From Tepidamorphus sp. (GTDB lineage: Bacteria > Pseudomonadota > Alphaproteobacteria > Rhizobiales > Tepidamorphaceae), in contig JANQKY010000021.1 in assembly GCA_028280885.1 (NCBI GenBank), positions 1 through 64,000 on the forward strand: DNA of 64,000 bases, in the 5' to 3' direction. The position numbers and the translations under genes are program-made. How positions within the stretch are numbered: the first letter of the stretch is position 1; every line of letters begins with the position of its first letter. A model generated the notes under the pieces. It was not told the origin of the DNA. It was given only the letters and a program-made list of their open reading frames with translations, and searched no databases. Shown in pieces: positions 44,037 through 53,719 of the stretch.

Positions 44037-45638
44037 ATGGTGGTGACCCGCAGGACGATGCTTGTCGCGTCGGCGTTAAGTGTATTGGCGCAGCGTCTGG
44101 GACCGGTGCCCGCGTTTGCCGACCAGAAAGACGAAGCGGGCGGCCCCCTTGGCGGTTCGCCGCAATTGGGCGACCCGCAACCGTTCTCGGCCGCCGATCT
44201 CCGGGCCCGCGCCCGGGCGCTTGCGGCGCAGGACTATGTCGCGCCGCAGACGATCGCCGACGAGGCCGCCGGCACCCTCACCTACGACCAGTACCGCGAC
44301 ATCCGCTACCGGCCCGAGGCCGCGATCTGGCGTAACGACGCGCTGCCCGCCGAGGTCCAGCTTTTTGCCGCCGGCCATGTCTATACCGAGCCTGTCCGTC
44401 TGCATTTGGTCGAGGACGGCAAGGCCCGCGAGATCGCCTTCTCGCCGGATCTCTTCACCTACGGCCCGCTCGTCGAGGGACCGCTGCCCGCCGACGGTGT
44501 CGGCTTTTCCGGGTTCCGGCTGCACGGCCCCCTGAACGATCCGGATGCCAAGACCGGCTACCGCGACGAATATGCCGTCTTCCAGGGCGCCAGCTACTTC
44601 CGCGCCGTCGGCGCAGGCCACGGCTACGGCCTGTCGGCGCGGGGCCTGTCGATCATGACGGCGGAGCCGGAGGGCGAGGAGTTTCCCGCCTTCCGGGAAT
44701 TCTGGATCGAGACGCCGCGCGCCGATGCCCGCTCGGTCGTCGTCCACGCCCTGCTCGACAGTCCGAGCGCGGCGGGGGCCTATCGCTTCACCATCCGGCC
44801 GGGCGCCGACACGGTCATCGATGTCGAGGCGGCGCTCTATCCGCGCCGCGATATCGACACGCTCGGCCTCGCGACGCTGACCAGCATGTTCTTCTTCGGC
44901 CCGCAGGACCGCGCCGGGGTCGACGACTTCCGCCCGGCGGTGCACGATTCAGACGGTCTGTCGATCTGGAACGGCCGCGGCGAATGGCTGTGGCGGCCGC
45001 TCGGCAATCCCGCCCGGCTGGAGATCAGCGCCTTCCTCGACGCCAATCCGCGCGGCTTCGGCCTGATGCAGCGCACCCGCGATTTCGACGCCTTTCAGGA
45101 TCTCGAGGCCCGCTACGAACGCCGCCCGAGCCTCTGGGTCGAACCGATCGGCGACTGGGGCGAGGGATCGGTGATGCTGGTCGAGATCCCGACGGATTCG
45201 GAGGTCCATGACAACGTCGTCGCCTTCTGGCGGCCGATCGAACCGCTCGCCGCCGGCAGCGACCATATGGTGACCTACCGGCTGACCTGGTGCGGCGAGG
45301 CGCCGGTCCGCCCGGAGCTTGCCCGGGTGACGCGGACCATGGCCGGCGGCCCGGCCGAGAATGGCGTCGAACTGCCCGAGGGCAGCCGCTGGTTCGTGAT
45401 CGACTTCGAGGGCGGCCCGCTCGATGCGCTGGCCCCCGAAACCGGCCTCAATCTCGATCTCAGCGCCAGCGCCGGCCGGCTCGTCGGCGGCTCGGTCCAC
45501 GTCAATCCGGAGACCGGTGGCCGGCGGGTTTCCTTCGGGCTCGATCCCGACGGCGCGGCGGCGGCCGATCTCAGATGCGCGCTCGATCGTGACGGCGAGC
45601 GGCTGACTGAGGTATGGGTATTCCGATGGTCGCGCTGA
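44037..45638 (+). CDS. osmoregulated periplasmic glucan biosynthesis protein OpgG/OpgD
   Basis: 533 aa from ATG 44037. A twin-arginine signal (TRRTMLVASAL, ending PVPAFA) fits OpgD-type export. Family hallmarks: YDQYRDIRYRPEAAIW, YFRAVGAGHGYGLSARGLSI, FREFWIETP and NPRGFGLMQRTRDF. It works in the periplasm on beta-1,2/1,6 glucan made by OpgH. The frame is open to 43872 but there is no signal-like start there. The end overlaps the opgH start by 25 bp. Confidence 0.88.
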   Translation: MVVTRRTMLVASALSVLAQRLGPVPAFADQKDEAGGPLGGSPQLGDPQPFSAADLRARARALAAQDYVAPQTIADEAAGTLTYDQYRDIRYRPEAAIWRNDALPAEVQLFAAGHVYTEPVRLHLVEDGKAREIAFSPDLFTYGPLVEGPLPADGVGFSGFRLHGPLNDPDAKTGYRDEYAVFQGASYFRAVGAGHGYGLSARGLSIMTAEPEGEEFPAFREFWIETPRADARSVVVHALLDSPSAAGAYRFTIRPGADTVIDVEAALYPRRDIDTLGLATLTSMFFFGPQDRAGVDDFRPAVHDSDGLSIWNGRGEWLWRPLGNPARLEISAFLDANPRGFGLMQRTRDFDAFQDLEARYERRPSLWVEPIGDWGEGSVMLVEIPTDSEVHDNVVAFWRPIEPLAAGSDHMVTYRLTWCGEAPVRPELARVTRTMAGGPAENGVELPEGSRWFVIDFEGGPLDALAPETGLNLDLSASAGRLVGGSVHVNPETGGRRVSFGLDPDGAAAADLRCALDRDGERLTEVWVFRWSR

Positions 45639-47821
45639 GGGATTACGCCGCAAATCACAGGACCTGCGAACCGATCCGGCTGCCGGAGGCGGCCCTGCCG
45701 CCCGGCGCGCCGATCGATATGCCGGTGCAGGACCTGGCGGCTGCGCCGGACCGCATCGCCGATGCCCGGTCCGATCGTGTCGCCCTCCTGCCGCGTGCGA
45801 TGATCGCGATGGGCTGTCTGGTGATCGCGGCGCTGTTCATCCGCGAGATGGTCGCCGTCCTGTCGGTTGGCGGCCTCACCGCCATCGAGACGGTGATGCT
45901 GGCCCTGTTCTCGATCAACATCGCCTGGATCGCCCTTGCCTTCGTCACCGCGATCGCCGGCGCGTTCCTGCTCTTGTTCCGGCGCCGGGGCCTGAGCCTG
46001 CCCGCGCGCGACGCCCTTCCCGCGGAGCGCTCGGCCATTCTCATTCCCGCCTATAACGAGGACCCGGTGCGGGTCTTCGCGACAGCCGCGGCGATGGCCG
46101 AGCAACTGGCCGAGTTCGACGCCGCCGACCGTTTCGACATCTTCGTCCTGAGCGATTCGACTAATCCGGACGTCTGGATCGCCGAGGAGGCCGCCTTTCG
46201 TTCAGTCCTCGCCCGGCCCGGCACGCGGGCGCGCGTCTTCTATCGCCGCAGGCTGAAGAACACCGAGCGCAAGGCCGGCAACATCGCCGACTGGTGCCGG
46301 CGCTTCGGCGGCGCCTATCCTTACTTTACCGTGTTCGACGCCGACAGCCTGATGGAGGCGGACACGCTGATCCGCATGGCGCTGGCGATGGAACGGCGGC
46401 CGACGCTGGGGCTGTTGCAGACCGTGCCGGCGGTCATCAACCGCAACACCCTGTTTGCCCGCGTCCAGCAATTCGCCGGTCGCGTCTATGGCCCGGTGAT
46501 GGCCTCGGGCCTTGCCGCCTGGGCGCGTAACGACGGCAATTTCTGGGGTCACAACGCGATCATCCGGACCCGCGCCTTCGCGCAAGCCGCCGGCCTGCCG
46601 CATCTGAAGGGCAAACCGCCCTTCGGCGGCCATATCCTGAGCCACGATTTCGTCGAGGCGGCGCTCATCCGCCGCGCCGGCTGGGGCGTCGCGCTCGTTC
46701 CGGCGCTTGGCGGGTCCTACGAAGAAAGCCCGCCGAGCCTCATCGATCTCGCCGCCCGCGACCGGCGCTGGTGCCAGGGCAACCTGCAGCATGCGCGGGT
46801 GCTGTTCGCGCGCGGCCTGACCTGGCCGAGCCGGCTGCACATGGCGATGGGCATCATGAGCTATGTCGCCTCGCCGGTCTGGCTGTTGTTCCTGATCGCC
46901 GGCCTTCTGCTCGCCTTGCAGGCGCAGTTCATCCGGCCGGAATATTTCACCCGCGACTTCCAGCTCTTCCCGACCTGGCCGACGATCGATTCGGAACGCG
47001 CGATCGGCCTGTTCGTCGCCACCATGGCGCTGTTGTTCGTGCCGAAGCTGCTCGGGCTCATCGTCGCGCTCTGCCACCGGCCGACGCGGCGCGGCATCGG
47101 CGGGCCGGGCCGGGCAAGTCTCGGCGTCCTCGTCGAATCGCTCCTGTCGGCCCTGCTGGCGCCGGTGATGATGGCGATCCAGTCGGCCGCCGTCGTCGAC
47201 ATCCTGCTCGGCCGCGACACCGGCTGGCAGGCGCAGCGCCGCGACGACGGATCGGTGCCGTTCGGCGATATCCTCTATCGGCACCGCTGGCACATGCTGC
47301 TCGGCGCCGCGTTCGCGGTGAGCGCGCTGATGGTCTCGCCGCAGGTCGCCAGCTGGATGGGTCCTGCGGTCGCGGGCCTCGTTTTCGCAGCCCCGCTGTC
47401 GGCGGCAACCGCGTCGCAGCGGCTGGGCACTGCGCTGCGCCGTATCGGCCTGCTGACGATCCCCGAGGAGCGGACTAGCCCCGACATCCTGCGCCGCGCC
47501 GATACCGTGACCGCGCAGCTTGCAGCCGCGACCGGCGCGCCGGAGGATGCCTGCCTGCGGCTTGCCGCCGATCCCGGCCTGCTCGCCTTCCACCGGGCGA
47601 ACCTGCCGGCAGGCCCGGCGCCCAAGGCGGATATCGACGCGGATATCGACGCAGCCCTCGTGCTCGGCCTTGCCCGGCTGCGCACCGTGACGAGCGTCGA
47701 GGAGGCCGCGCGTCGCCTGCCGGCAACCGAAAAGCGTGCCGTCCTGGGCGACCCGGAGGGCCTCGACAGCCTCGCCCGCCTGCCCCGCGCCGAGGGGCCG
47801 CGGGTGGTCGCAGCGGAATGA
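45614..47821 (+). CDS. opgH: glucans biosynthesis glucosyltransferase OpgH/MdoH
   Basis: 735-aa inner-membrane GT2 enzyme. Two N-terminal membrane segments, cytoplasmic catalytic core with ILIPAYNED, VLSDSTNPD, the DADS metal motif, SHDFVEAALIRR and the RRWCQGNLQH acceptor motif, then several more membrane segments. It polymerises glucose from UDP-glucose for periplasmic glucan. It starts within the opgG/D gene (ATG 45614, or 45626). Confidence 0.9.
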   Translation: MGIPMVALRDYAANHRTCEPIRLPEAALPPGAPIDMPVQDLAAAPDRIADARSDRVALLPRAMIAMGCLVIAALFIREMVAVLSVGGLTAIETVMLALFSINIAWIALAFVTAIAGAFLLLFRRRGLSLPARDALPAERSAILIPAYNEDPVRVFATAAAMAEQLAEFDAADRFDIFVLSDSTNPDVWIAEEAAFRSVLARPGTRARVFYRRRLKNTERKAGNIADWCRRFGGAYPYFTVFDADSLMEADTLIRMALAMERRPTLGLLQTVPAVINRNTLFARVQQFAGRVYGPVMASGLAAWARNDGNFWGHNAIIRTRAFAQAAGLPHLKGKPPFGGHILSHDFVEAALIRRAGWGVALVPALGGSYEESPPSLIDLAARDRRWCQGNLQHARVLFARGLTWPSRLHMAMGIMSYVASPVWLLFLIAGLLLALQAQFIRPEYFTRDFQLFPTWPTIDSERAIGLFVATMALLFVPKLLGLIVALCHRPTRRGIGGPGRASLGVLVESLLSALLAPVMMAIQSAAVVDILLGRDTGWQAQRRDDGSVPFGDILYRHRWHMLLGAAFAVSALMVSPQVASWMGPAVAGLVFAAPLSAATASQRLGTALRRIGLLTIPEERTSPDILRRADTVTAQLAAATGAPEDACLRLAADPGLLAFHRANLPAGPAPKADIDADIDAALVLGLARLRTVTSVEEAARRLPATEKRAVLGDPEGLDSLARLPRAEGPRVVAAE

Positions 47822-47849
47822 GGCGACGCTACCTGGCCCGCCTCACCGA

Positions 47850-50066
47850 TCAGGCGGCTTGCTGCTGCCCGTGTCCGGCCGGCGGAAAGCGCCCGTAGAA
47901 GGTCTCGCCGGCGGCCGCCATCTCCTTGAGCAGCTTGTTGGGCCGGAACCGGGGACCGTGCTTGCGGGCCAGCCGGTTGCACAGGTCGACGAAGGCGCGG
48001 GTCCCCATCTGGTCGATATAGCTGAGCGTGCCGCCGGAGAAGGGGGCGAAGCCGAAGCCGAGGATCGAGCCGACATCGGCCTCCCGCACGTCGGTCAAAA
48101 CGCCCTCGGCAAAACAGCGCACCGTCTCCAGCGCCTGCATGGCCAGCAACCGCTGCTTCAACACCTCGACGTCGATCGTGTCGGGGTCGAGATGAACCGG
48201 CTGCAAGTCGGCCAGATCGGGCCACAGGTGCTTCTTGCCCTTGTCGGGATAATCGTAGAAGCCCATGCCGTTCTTGCGGCCGAGACGGCCGCGCTTGACG
48301 ACCATCTCCTCCAGCAGCGTTTCCTGGGCGGGGTCGACGGCCTTTTCGCCGAGATCCTTCTTGGTCGCCTGCAGGATCTTCCAGGCGAGATCGACGGCGA
48401 CCTCGTCGTTCAGCGCCAGCGGGCCGACCGGCATGCCGGCCATCCGGCCGACAGTCTCGATCATCGCAGCCGGCACCCCCTCGGCCAGCATCAGATGGCC
48501 CTCGCGGATATAGGTGCCGACGACGCGCGAGGTGTAGAAGCCGCGCGAATCGTTGACGACGATCGGCGTCTTCCTGATCGCCCGGCAATAGTCGAGCGCC
48601 ATGGCGAGCGCCTTATCGCCGGTCTTTTTGCCCATGATGATCTCGACCAGCATCATCTTGTCGACCGGCGAGAAGAAATGGATGCCAATGAAATTGGCGG
48701 CCCGGCGGCTCGCCTTGGCGAGATCGGTGATCGGCAGGGTCGAGGTGTTCGTCCCGAACACGGCGTCCTTGTTAAGAACCGCCTCCGTCTTCTGGGTCAC
48801 GTCGGCCTTGATCGCCTTGTCCTCGAAGACCGCCTCGATGACGAGATCGCAGCCGTCAAGATCGGCATAGTCGGCGGTCGTGTGGATGCGCGCCAGCAGC
48901 GCCTCCTTGTCCTCGGCCGTCGCCCGGCCGCGACCCACCGCCTTGGAAACAAGCGTGTCGGAATAGGCCTTGCCGCGCTCGGCGGCTTCCAGGTCGCGGT
49001 CGAGCAGCACGACATCGATGCCCGCCTTCGCCGTGACATAGGCAACGCCCGCGCCCATGAAGCCGGCGCCGAGCACGCCGACCTTGGCGATCTTCGAGGC
49101 CGGCACGTCGGCCGGGCGCCGGGCGCCCTTGTTCAACTCCTGCATGGAGACGAACAGCGAGCGGATCATGCTGGCGGCCTCCTTGGTCTGCAGGACATGG
49201 GCGAAATAGCGCGATTCCACCGTCAGCGCCTGGTCCATCGGCAGTTGCAGGCCCTCGTAGACGCAGGACATGATCGCCCGGGCGGCGGGATAGTTGTCAT
49301 AGGTCTCGCGCCGGTAGATGGCGTTGGCGGCGGGGTACATCTGGAAGCCGGCCGGCGAATAGACCTTGCCGCCGGGCAGCCGGAAGCCGTCCTTGTCCCA
49401 GGGCTGGACCGGCTTGCCACCGTCGCGGATCCAGGTCTTGGCGGTCTCGATCAGGTCCTCGGGCTCGACGACCGCATCGATCAGCCGCATGCCCTTGGCC
49501 TGGGCGACGCGCAGCTGGCGGCCCTGCAGCAGGAATTGCAGCGCATCGGCGGTCGGCACCAGCCGCGGCACCCGCTGCGTCCCGCCGGCGCCGGGGAACA
49601 GGCCGACCTTGACCTCGGGCAGGCCGAGCCGGGTCTTGTCGTTCTTGGCCGCCACCCGGTGATGGCAGGACAGGGCGAGTTCGAAGGCGCCGCCCATGGC
49701 GGTGCCGTTGATCGCCGCGACCCAGGGCTTGCCGCAGGTCTCAAGCCGGCGCCAGAGCTGCGACATCCGCCGGCTTTCATCGAACAGGCGTTGCATGGCT
49801 GCCGTCTCGTCGGCTGCTCGCAATTCATGGAATTCGCCGAGTACGCCCTGCAGCATGGTCAGGTCGGCGCCGCCGGAAAACGTCGCCTTGCCGGACGTGA
49901 TCACCGCGCCCTTGATCGCCTCGTCACTCGCGACGGTCTCGATGATTGCGCCGATCTCCTCCATCACCGAGGCGTCGAAGACGTTCATCGACTTGTCCGG
50001 CATGTCCCAGGTGATCAGGGCGATGCCGTCGGCGTCGGTTTCAAGCGTGAAATTCTTGTAGGTCAT
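47850..50066 (-). CDS. fadJ: fatty acid oxidation bifunctional enzyme (enoyl-CoA hydratase / 3-hydroxyacyl-CoA dehydrogenase)
   Basis: 738 aa. N-terminal crotonase domain (about 1-200) with GGAFELALSCHHRVA and GLPEVKVGLFPGAGGTQR, then the NAD-binding 3-hydroxyacyl-CoA dehydrogenase domain with VGVLGAGFMGAGVAYV and the catalytic HFFSPVDKM, then the C-terminal dehydrogenase domain. FadB and FadJ are hard to separate by eye; I use fadJ provisionally. Part of the beta-oxidation cluster under the MerR regulator. Confidence 0.88.
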   Translation of the reverse strand: MTYKNFTLETDADGIALITWDMPDKSMNVFDASVMEEIGAIIETVASDEAIKGAVITSGKATFSGGADLTMLQGVLGEFHELRAADETAAMQRLFDESRRMSQLWRRLETCGKPWVAAINGTAMGGAFELALSCHHRVAAKNDKTRLGLPEVKVGLFPGAGGTQRVPRLVPTADALQFLLQGRQLRVAQAKGMRLIDAVVEPEDLIETAKTWIRDGGKPVQPWDKDGFRLPGGKVYSPAGFQMYPAANAIYRRETYDNYPAARAIMSCVYEGLQLPMDQALTVESRYFAHVLQTKEAASMIRSLFVSMQELNKGARRPADVPASKIAKVGVLGAGFMGAGVAYVTAKAGIDVVLLDRDLEAAERGKAYSDTLVSKAVGRGRATAEDKEALLARIHTTADYADLDGCDLVIEAVFEDKAIKADVTQKTEAVLNKDAVFGTNTSTLPITDLAKASRRAANFIGIHFFSPVDKMMLVEIIMGKKTGDKALAMALDYCRAIRKTPIVVNDSRGFYTSRVVGTYIREGHLMLAEGVPAAMIETVGRMAGMPVGPLALNDEVAVDLAWKILQATKKDLGEKAVDPAQETLLEEMVVKRGRLGRKNGMGFYDYPDKGKKHLWPDLADLQPVHLDPDTIDVEVLKQRLLAMQALETVRCFAEGVLTDVREADVGSILGFGFAPFSGGTLSYIDQMGTRAFVDLCNRLARKHGPRFRPNKLLKEMAAAGETFYGRFPPAGHGQQQAA

Positions 50067-50109
50067 TGACGGTTCCCCCGTTCGTTGAAACGCGGTTTCG
50101 GTGTTGCAT

Positions 50110-50571
50110 TCATCTGTATGGTTCGCCGGATTTGCGCGTGAAGCGGTAGCCGGCTTCGTCCTTGTGGGCGGTCATGTCGACATCGGCATATTGCGCGCGT
50201 TCGCTTAGCGACCGGGTGCCGACTTCGAGGATTACCGCGTCGCGGTCGGTGCGGTTGATCAGGCAATGGCCGTTCGGCACGCCGGCCTTGAAGCCCGCCG
50301 CATCGCCGGCCTTGAGCACCGTCTCGCCGTCGTCCTCGGCCAGCACGACCTCGCCGGACACGACATAGACGAACTCGTCTTCCTGCTCATGCCAGTGCCG
50401 GAGCGCGGAGGCGGCACCCGGCGCCAGCGTCGTCAGGTTGACGCCGAACTGGGTCAGCCCGACGACGTCGCCGAGCTTGCGCTTGGCGCGGCCCTCGGTG
50501 ACGTGGCTGAATTCGTCCGGATAGGCGCTGCTCGTGCGCGCCTCGACGGCGGCGATATCGATCTTCGGCAT
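50110..50571 (-). CDS. cupin-domain protein
   Basis: 153 aa, a single small cupin: LRHWHEQEDEFVYVVSGEVVL carries two metal His and a Glu, and NGHCLINRTDRDAVILEVG the last. Often annotated as a conserved cupin of unknown role. It is inserted between thiolase and fadJ on the same strand, separated from fadJ by 43 bp and from the thiolase by a repeat-filled 219-bp gap. Confidence 0.75.
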   Translation of the reverse strand: MPKIDIAAVEARTSSAYPDEFSHVTEGRAKRKLGDVVGLTQFGVNLTTLAPGAASALRHWHEQEDEFVYVVSGEVVLAEDDGETVLKAGDAAGFKAGVPNGHCLINRTDRDAVILEVGTRSLSERAQYADVDMTAHKDEAGYRFTRKSGEPYR

Positions 50572-50646
50572 TGCACCTGCTTTCGCTTGGGCCTGACGTA
50601 TCGAAGTGGCGACCGGGCACTACGCCGGCCGAATTCTCCAGAGGCC

Positions 50647-50746
50647 ATGCCCGGACGTGTTCCGGGCATCCATGAACACCGCCGTGAGAATTGTTGCCGG
50701 CGGCTGTGTTCATGGATTGCCGGGACAAGCCCGGCAATGACAGCGG
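50647..50746. repeat. 100-bp composite repeat, copy 2
   Basis: Near-identical to 30337-30436 in the same order, with the family A palindrome at 50717-50737. It fills most of the gap between the cupin and thiolase genes. Confidence 0.85.
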
Positions 50747-50790
50747 GGGAGGCGTCGGGAAAATCCCCTCAAAGCCCCGCGACGCCCGCG

Positions 50791-51999
50791 TCACACCCGC
50801 TCGATGATCGTCGCGGTCCCCATGCCGGCGCCGATGCACAGGGTCACCAGCGCGGTGGTCTTGTCGCGCCGCTCCAATTCGTCGATCACCGTGCCGAGGA
50901 TCATCGCGCCGGTCGCGCCGAGCGGATGGCCCATGGCGATCGCGCCGCCATTGACGTTGACCTTCTGATCGTCGAGATCGAAATACTGCAGATAGCGCAG
51001 GACGACCGAGGCGAAGGCCTCGTTGATCTCGATGAGATCGATGTCGTCCATCGTCATCTTCGCCTTCTTCAAGACCTTCTCGCTGACCGCCAGCGGCCCG
51101 GTCAGCATGATCGCCGGCTCCGAACCGATATTGGCGAAGGCCTTGATGCGCGCGCGCGGCGTGAGGCCGGCCCGCTTGCCGGCGGATTTGGTGCCGAGCA
51201 GCACGGCCGCCGCGCCGTCGACGATGCCGGACGAATTGCCGGCGTGATGGACATGATGGACGTCCTCGATCTCCGGATAGCGCTGGACGGCGACCGCGTC
51301 GAAGCCGCCGAGTTCGCCCATCTGGACGAAGGAGGGGTTGAGGCTGCCGAGCGACTGCATGGTCGTGTCGGGCCGCATGTGCTCGTCACGGTCGAGGATG
51401 GTCAGGCCGTTGATGTCCTTCACCGGCACGACCGAATCCTTGAAGTAGCCGTTCTCCCAGGCATTCGCCGCCCGCTTCTGGCTTTCGACCGCGTAGGCGT
51501 CGACATCGTCTCGGGAAAAGCCGTATTTGGTCGCGATCAGATCGGCCGAGATGCCCTGCGGCATGAAATAAGACTTGACCGCCAGCGAGGGATCCATCGG
51601 CCAGGCGCCGCCCGAGGCCCCGAGGCCGACGCGGCTCATCGATTCGACGCCGCCACCGACGGTCATCTGGTGCTGGCCGCTCATCACCTCGCCGGCGGCG
51701 AAATTGACCGCGTCGAGGCCGGAGGCGCAGAACCGGTTGATCTGGACGCCGGCGACATCCTGGTCGTAATCGGCCTGGAGGACGGCCGCCCGGGCGATGT
51801 CGCCGCCGGCCTCGCCGACCGGATCGACGCAGCCGAGCACCACGTCGTCGACCCGCGACGTGTCGAGGTCGTTGCGGTCGCGTAGCGCGCGCAGGGTGTG
51901 CGCGGACAATTCCAGCGCGGTCACCTCGTGCAGGCTGCCGTCCGGCTTGCCGCGCCCGCGCGGGGTGCGGACGTGGTCGTAGATATAGCAATCAGGCAT
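50791..51999 (-). CDS. fadA: acetyl-CoA C-acyltransferase (thiolase)
   Basis: 402 aa. The nucleophile Cys91 lies in [10 protein letters not shown], the catalytic His in MGHPLGATG and the second Cys in CIGAGMGTA. It catalyses the last step of beta-oxidation, thiolysis of 3-ketoacyl-CoA. Co-directional with two acyl-CoA dehydrogenases and fadJ, so a complete fatty acid cycle is encoded. fadA is the functional name; detailed substrate length is not known. Confidence 0.87.
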   Translation of the reverse strand: MPDCYIYDHVRTPRGRGKPDGSLHEVTALELSAHTLRALRDRNDLDTSRVDDVVLGCVDPVGEAGGDIARAAVLQADYDQDVAGVQINRFCASGLDAVNFAAGEVMSGQHQMTVGGGVESMSRVGLGASGGAWPMDPSLAVKSYFMPQGISADLIATKYGFSRDDVDAYAVESQKRAANAWENGYFKDSVVPVKDINGLTILDRDEHMRPDTTMQSLGSLNPSFVQMGELGGFDAVAVQRYPEIEDVHHVHHAGNSSGIVDGAAAVLLGTKSAGKRAGLTPRARIKAFANIGSEPAIMLTGPLAVSEKVLKKAKMTMDDIDLIEINEAFASVVLRYLQYFDLDDQKVNVNGGAIAMGHPLGATGAMILGTVIDELERRDKTTALVTLCIGAGMGTATIIERV

Positions 52000-52023
52000 T
52001 CAGGCCTCCCTTGCCTCTGCCGG

Positions 52024-52052
52024 GACCCCGGGGGTCGGAACCCCGGGGCCGG
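52024..52052 (-). terminator. strong GC hairpin between acyl-CoA dehydrogenase and thiolase
   Basis: ACCCCGGGGG and CCCCGGGG blocks with a short spacer lie upstream of the thiolase start. Several pairings are possible. It could attenuate transcription from the acyl-CoA dehydrogenase gene into the thiolase gene. No U-tract. Confidence 0.35.
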
Positions 52053-52109
52053 CACCTCTTAAGTCTCTATATAGGCGTTCTGAGTCCCGGCATCAGCCAG
52101 CGGTCCTGC

Positions 52110-53267
52110 TCAAAGGCTGCGCGCGATCAGCATTTTCATGATTTCGTTGGTGCCCGCATAGATTCTCTGGACGCGGGCGTCCTGATACATCCGGGCGATC
52201 GGGTATTCGGTCATGTAGCCATAGCCGCCATGCAGTTGCAGGCACTGGTCGATGAGTTTGCACTGCAGGTCCGACAGCCAGTATTTGGCCATCGACGCGG
52301 TCGCGGTGTCGAGTTCGCCGGCGAGGTGTCGGCCGATGCAATGGTCGACGAAGACGCGGGCGACCGTCGCCTCGGTCTTGGCCTCGGCAAGCGTGAACTG
52401 GGTGTTCTGGAAGTCGAGGATCGCCTTGCCGAAGGCCTTGCGCTCCTTGACATAGGCGATCGTCTCGATGAGGGCCCGCTCGATCATCGCCATCGCCTGG
52501 ACGGCGACCAGCAGGCGCTCCTGCGGCAGTTCGCTCATCAGTTGGATGAAGCCCTGGCCCTCCTCCGGCCCCAGCAGCGCGTCGGCGGGCACGCGCACGT
52601 CGTCGAAGAACAGTTCCGAGGTGTCCTGGCCCTTCAGGCCGATCTTGTCGAGGTTGCGGCCGCGCCGGAAGCCCTCGACCCCGTCGGTCTCGACCACGAA
52701 CAGCGAGGTGCCCTTGGCGCCGGCGCTGGGATCGGTCTTGGCGACGACGATGATCAGATTGGCGTTCTGGCCGTTGGTGATGAAGGTCTTCGAGCCGTTG
52801 AGGCGATAGTGGTTGCCGTCCTTGACGGCCGAGGTCTTGACCCCTTGCAGGTCGGAGCCGGCGCCCGGCTCGGTCATGGCGATCGCGCCGATCATCTCAG
52901 CCCTTGCGAGTTTCGGCAGCCAGCGGCGCTTCTGGTCCTCCGAGCCGAAATGCAGGATGTAGGGCGCGACGATGGCGTTATGCAGCGCAGCGCCGAAGGA
53001 ATCGAGACCAGTGAGCCCGATCTGATGGGTGATCACCGCCTCATGCGCGAAACTGCCGCCGGCGCCGCCATACTCTTCCGGCATCGCCGCGCAGAGCAGG
53101 CCGGCCGCGCCGGCCTTTTCCCAGGCCGAGCGCGGCACGATGCCGTCGCTGAGCCAGGTGTCGATATGCGGCACGAATTCCTGCTCGAAGAACCGTCCGG
53201 ACTGCTCGTTCAGGAGAACGACGTCCTCGGTCATCCAGTCCGGGCGCGGCACGTCGAGCACGGTCAT
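52110..53267 (-). CDS. acyl-CoA dehydrogenase
   Basis: 385 aa from ATG 53267. Typical ACAD fold: MPEEYGGAGGSFAHEA, AIAMTEPGAGSDLQGVKT (FAD/acyl site), NGSKTFITNGQNA and the C-terminal LQLHGGYGYMTEYPIAR with the catalytic Glu region. It performs the FAD-dependent first oxidation of acyl-CoA. The longer frame to 53441 is repeat DNA and was rejected. Confidence 0.87.
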   Translation of the reverse strand: MTVLDVPRPDWMTEDVVLLNEQSGRFFEQEFVPHIDTWLSDGIVPRSAWEKAGAAGLLCAAMPEEYGGAGGSFAHEAVITHQIGLTGLDSFGAALHNAIVAPYILHFGSEDQKRRWLPKLARAEMIGAIAMTEPGAGSDLQGVKTSAVKDGNHYRLNGSKTFITNGQNANLIIVVAKTDPSAGAKGTSLFVVETDGVEGFRRGRNLDKIGLKGQDTSELFFDDVRVPADALLGPEEGQGFIQLMSELPQERLLVAVQAMAMIERALIETIAYVKERKAFGKAILDFQNTQFTLAEAKTEATVARVFVDHCIGRHLAGELDTATASMAKYWLSDLQCKLIDQCLQLHGGYGYMTEYPIARMYQDARVQRIYAGTNEIMKMLIARSL

Positions 53268-53719
53268 CGGGTTTCCTTCATCTGCGGTGTCGGGTTGTGA
53301 GAGGTGCGGAGCGGGCAGTCGGCGCGGTGGTGTTCCATCGTCGGGACGGGGGTTCCCCGATCCCGGATATTTGCTGGCGCAAATTCCGGGATGACGAGGG
53401 AGAGGGTGGTGTCCTTTCGTCCCGCTCCGGGGCCATCGCATCTCGTTCCGAGGTCATTCCCGGACGTGTTCCGGCAATCCAATCCACCGCGCCACTGATT
53501 GCGGAGGCCAATGGATTGCCGGGATGAGCCCGGCAATGACTGCTGAGGGGATGCCGCCCCCTTCCTCTCAATCGTCATCCCGGCCAAGCGATAGCGCGAG
53601 CCGGGATCGGGGAACCCCCGTCCCGACGATGGAACACGACCTCGCCGGTCCCCGACCTGTGCTGGCGCACAGTCCGTATTGGCAACCGTAAGGGGCGTGT
53701 CCGGCTGCAACATCTTGGC
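53268..53719. repeat. 452-bp gene-free region of dispersed repeats
   Basis: Holds two family B palindromes (53351-53396 and 53573-53617) and a family A palindrome (TTGCCGGGATGAGCCCGGCAA, 53516-53536), with a further CCGGACGTGTTCCGG palindrome near 53460. No credible gene. Confidence 0.75.

Noticed and set aside
53264..53713. 149-aa minus-strand frame upstream of the acyl-CoA dehydrogenase
   Set aside because: Composed of family A and B repeats; similar peptides arise from every copy of the repeats.
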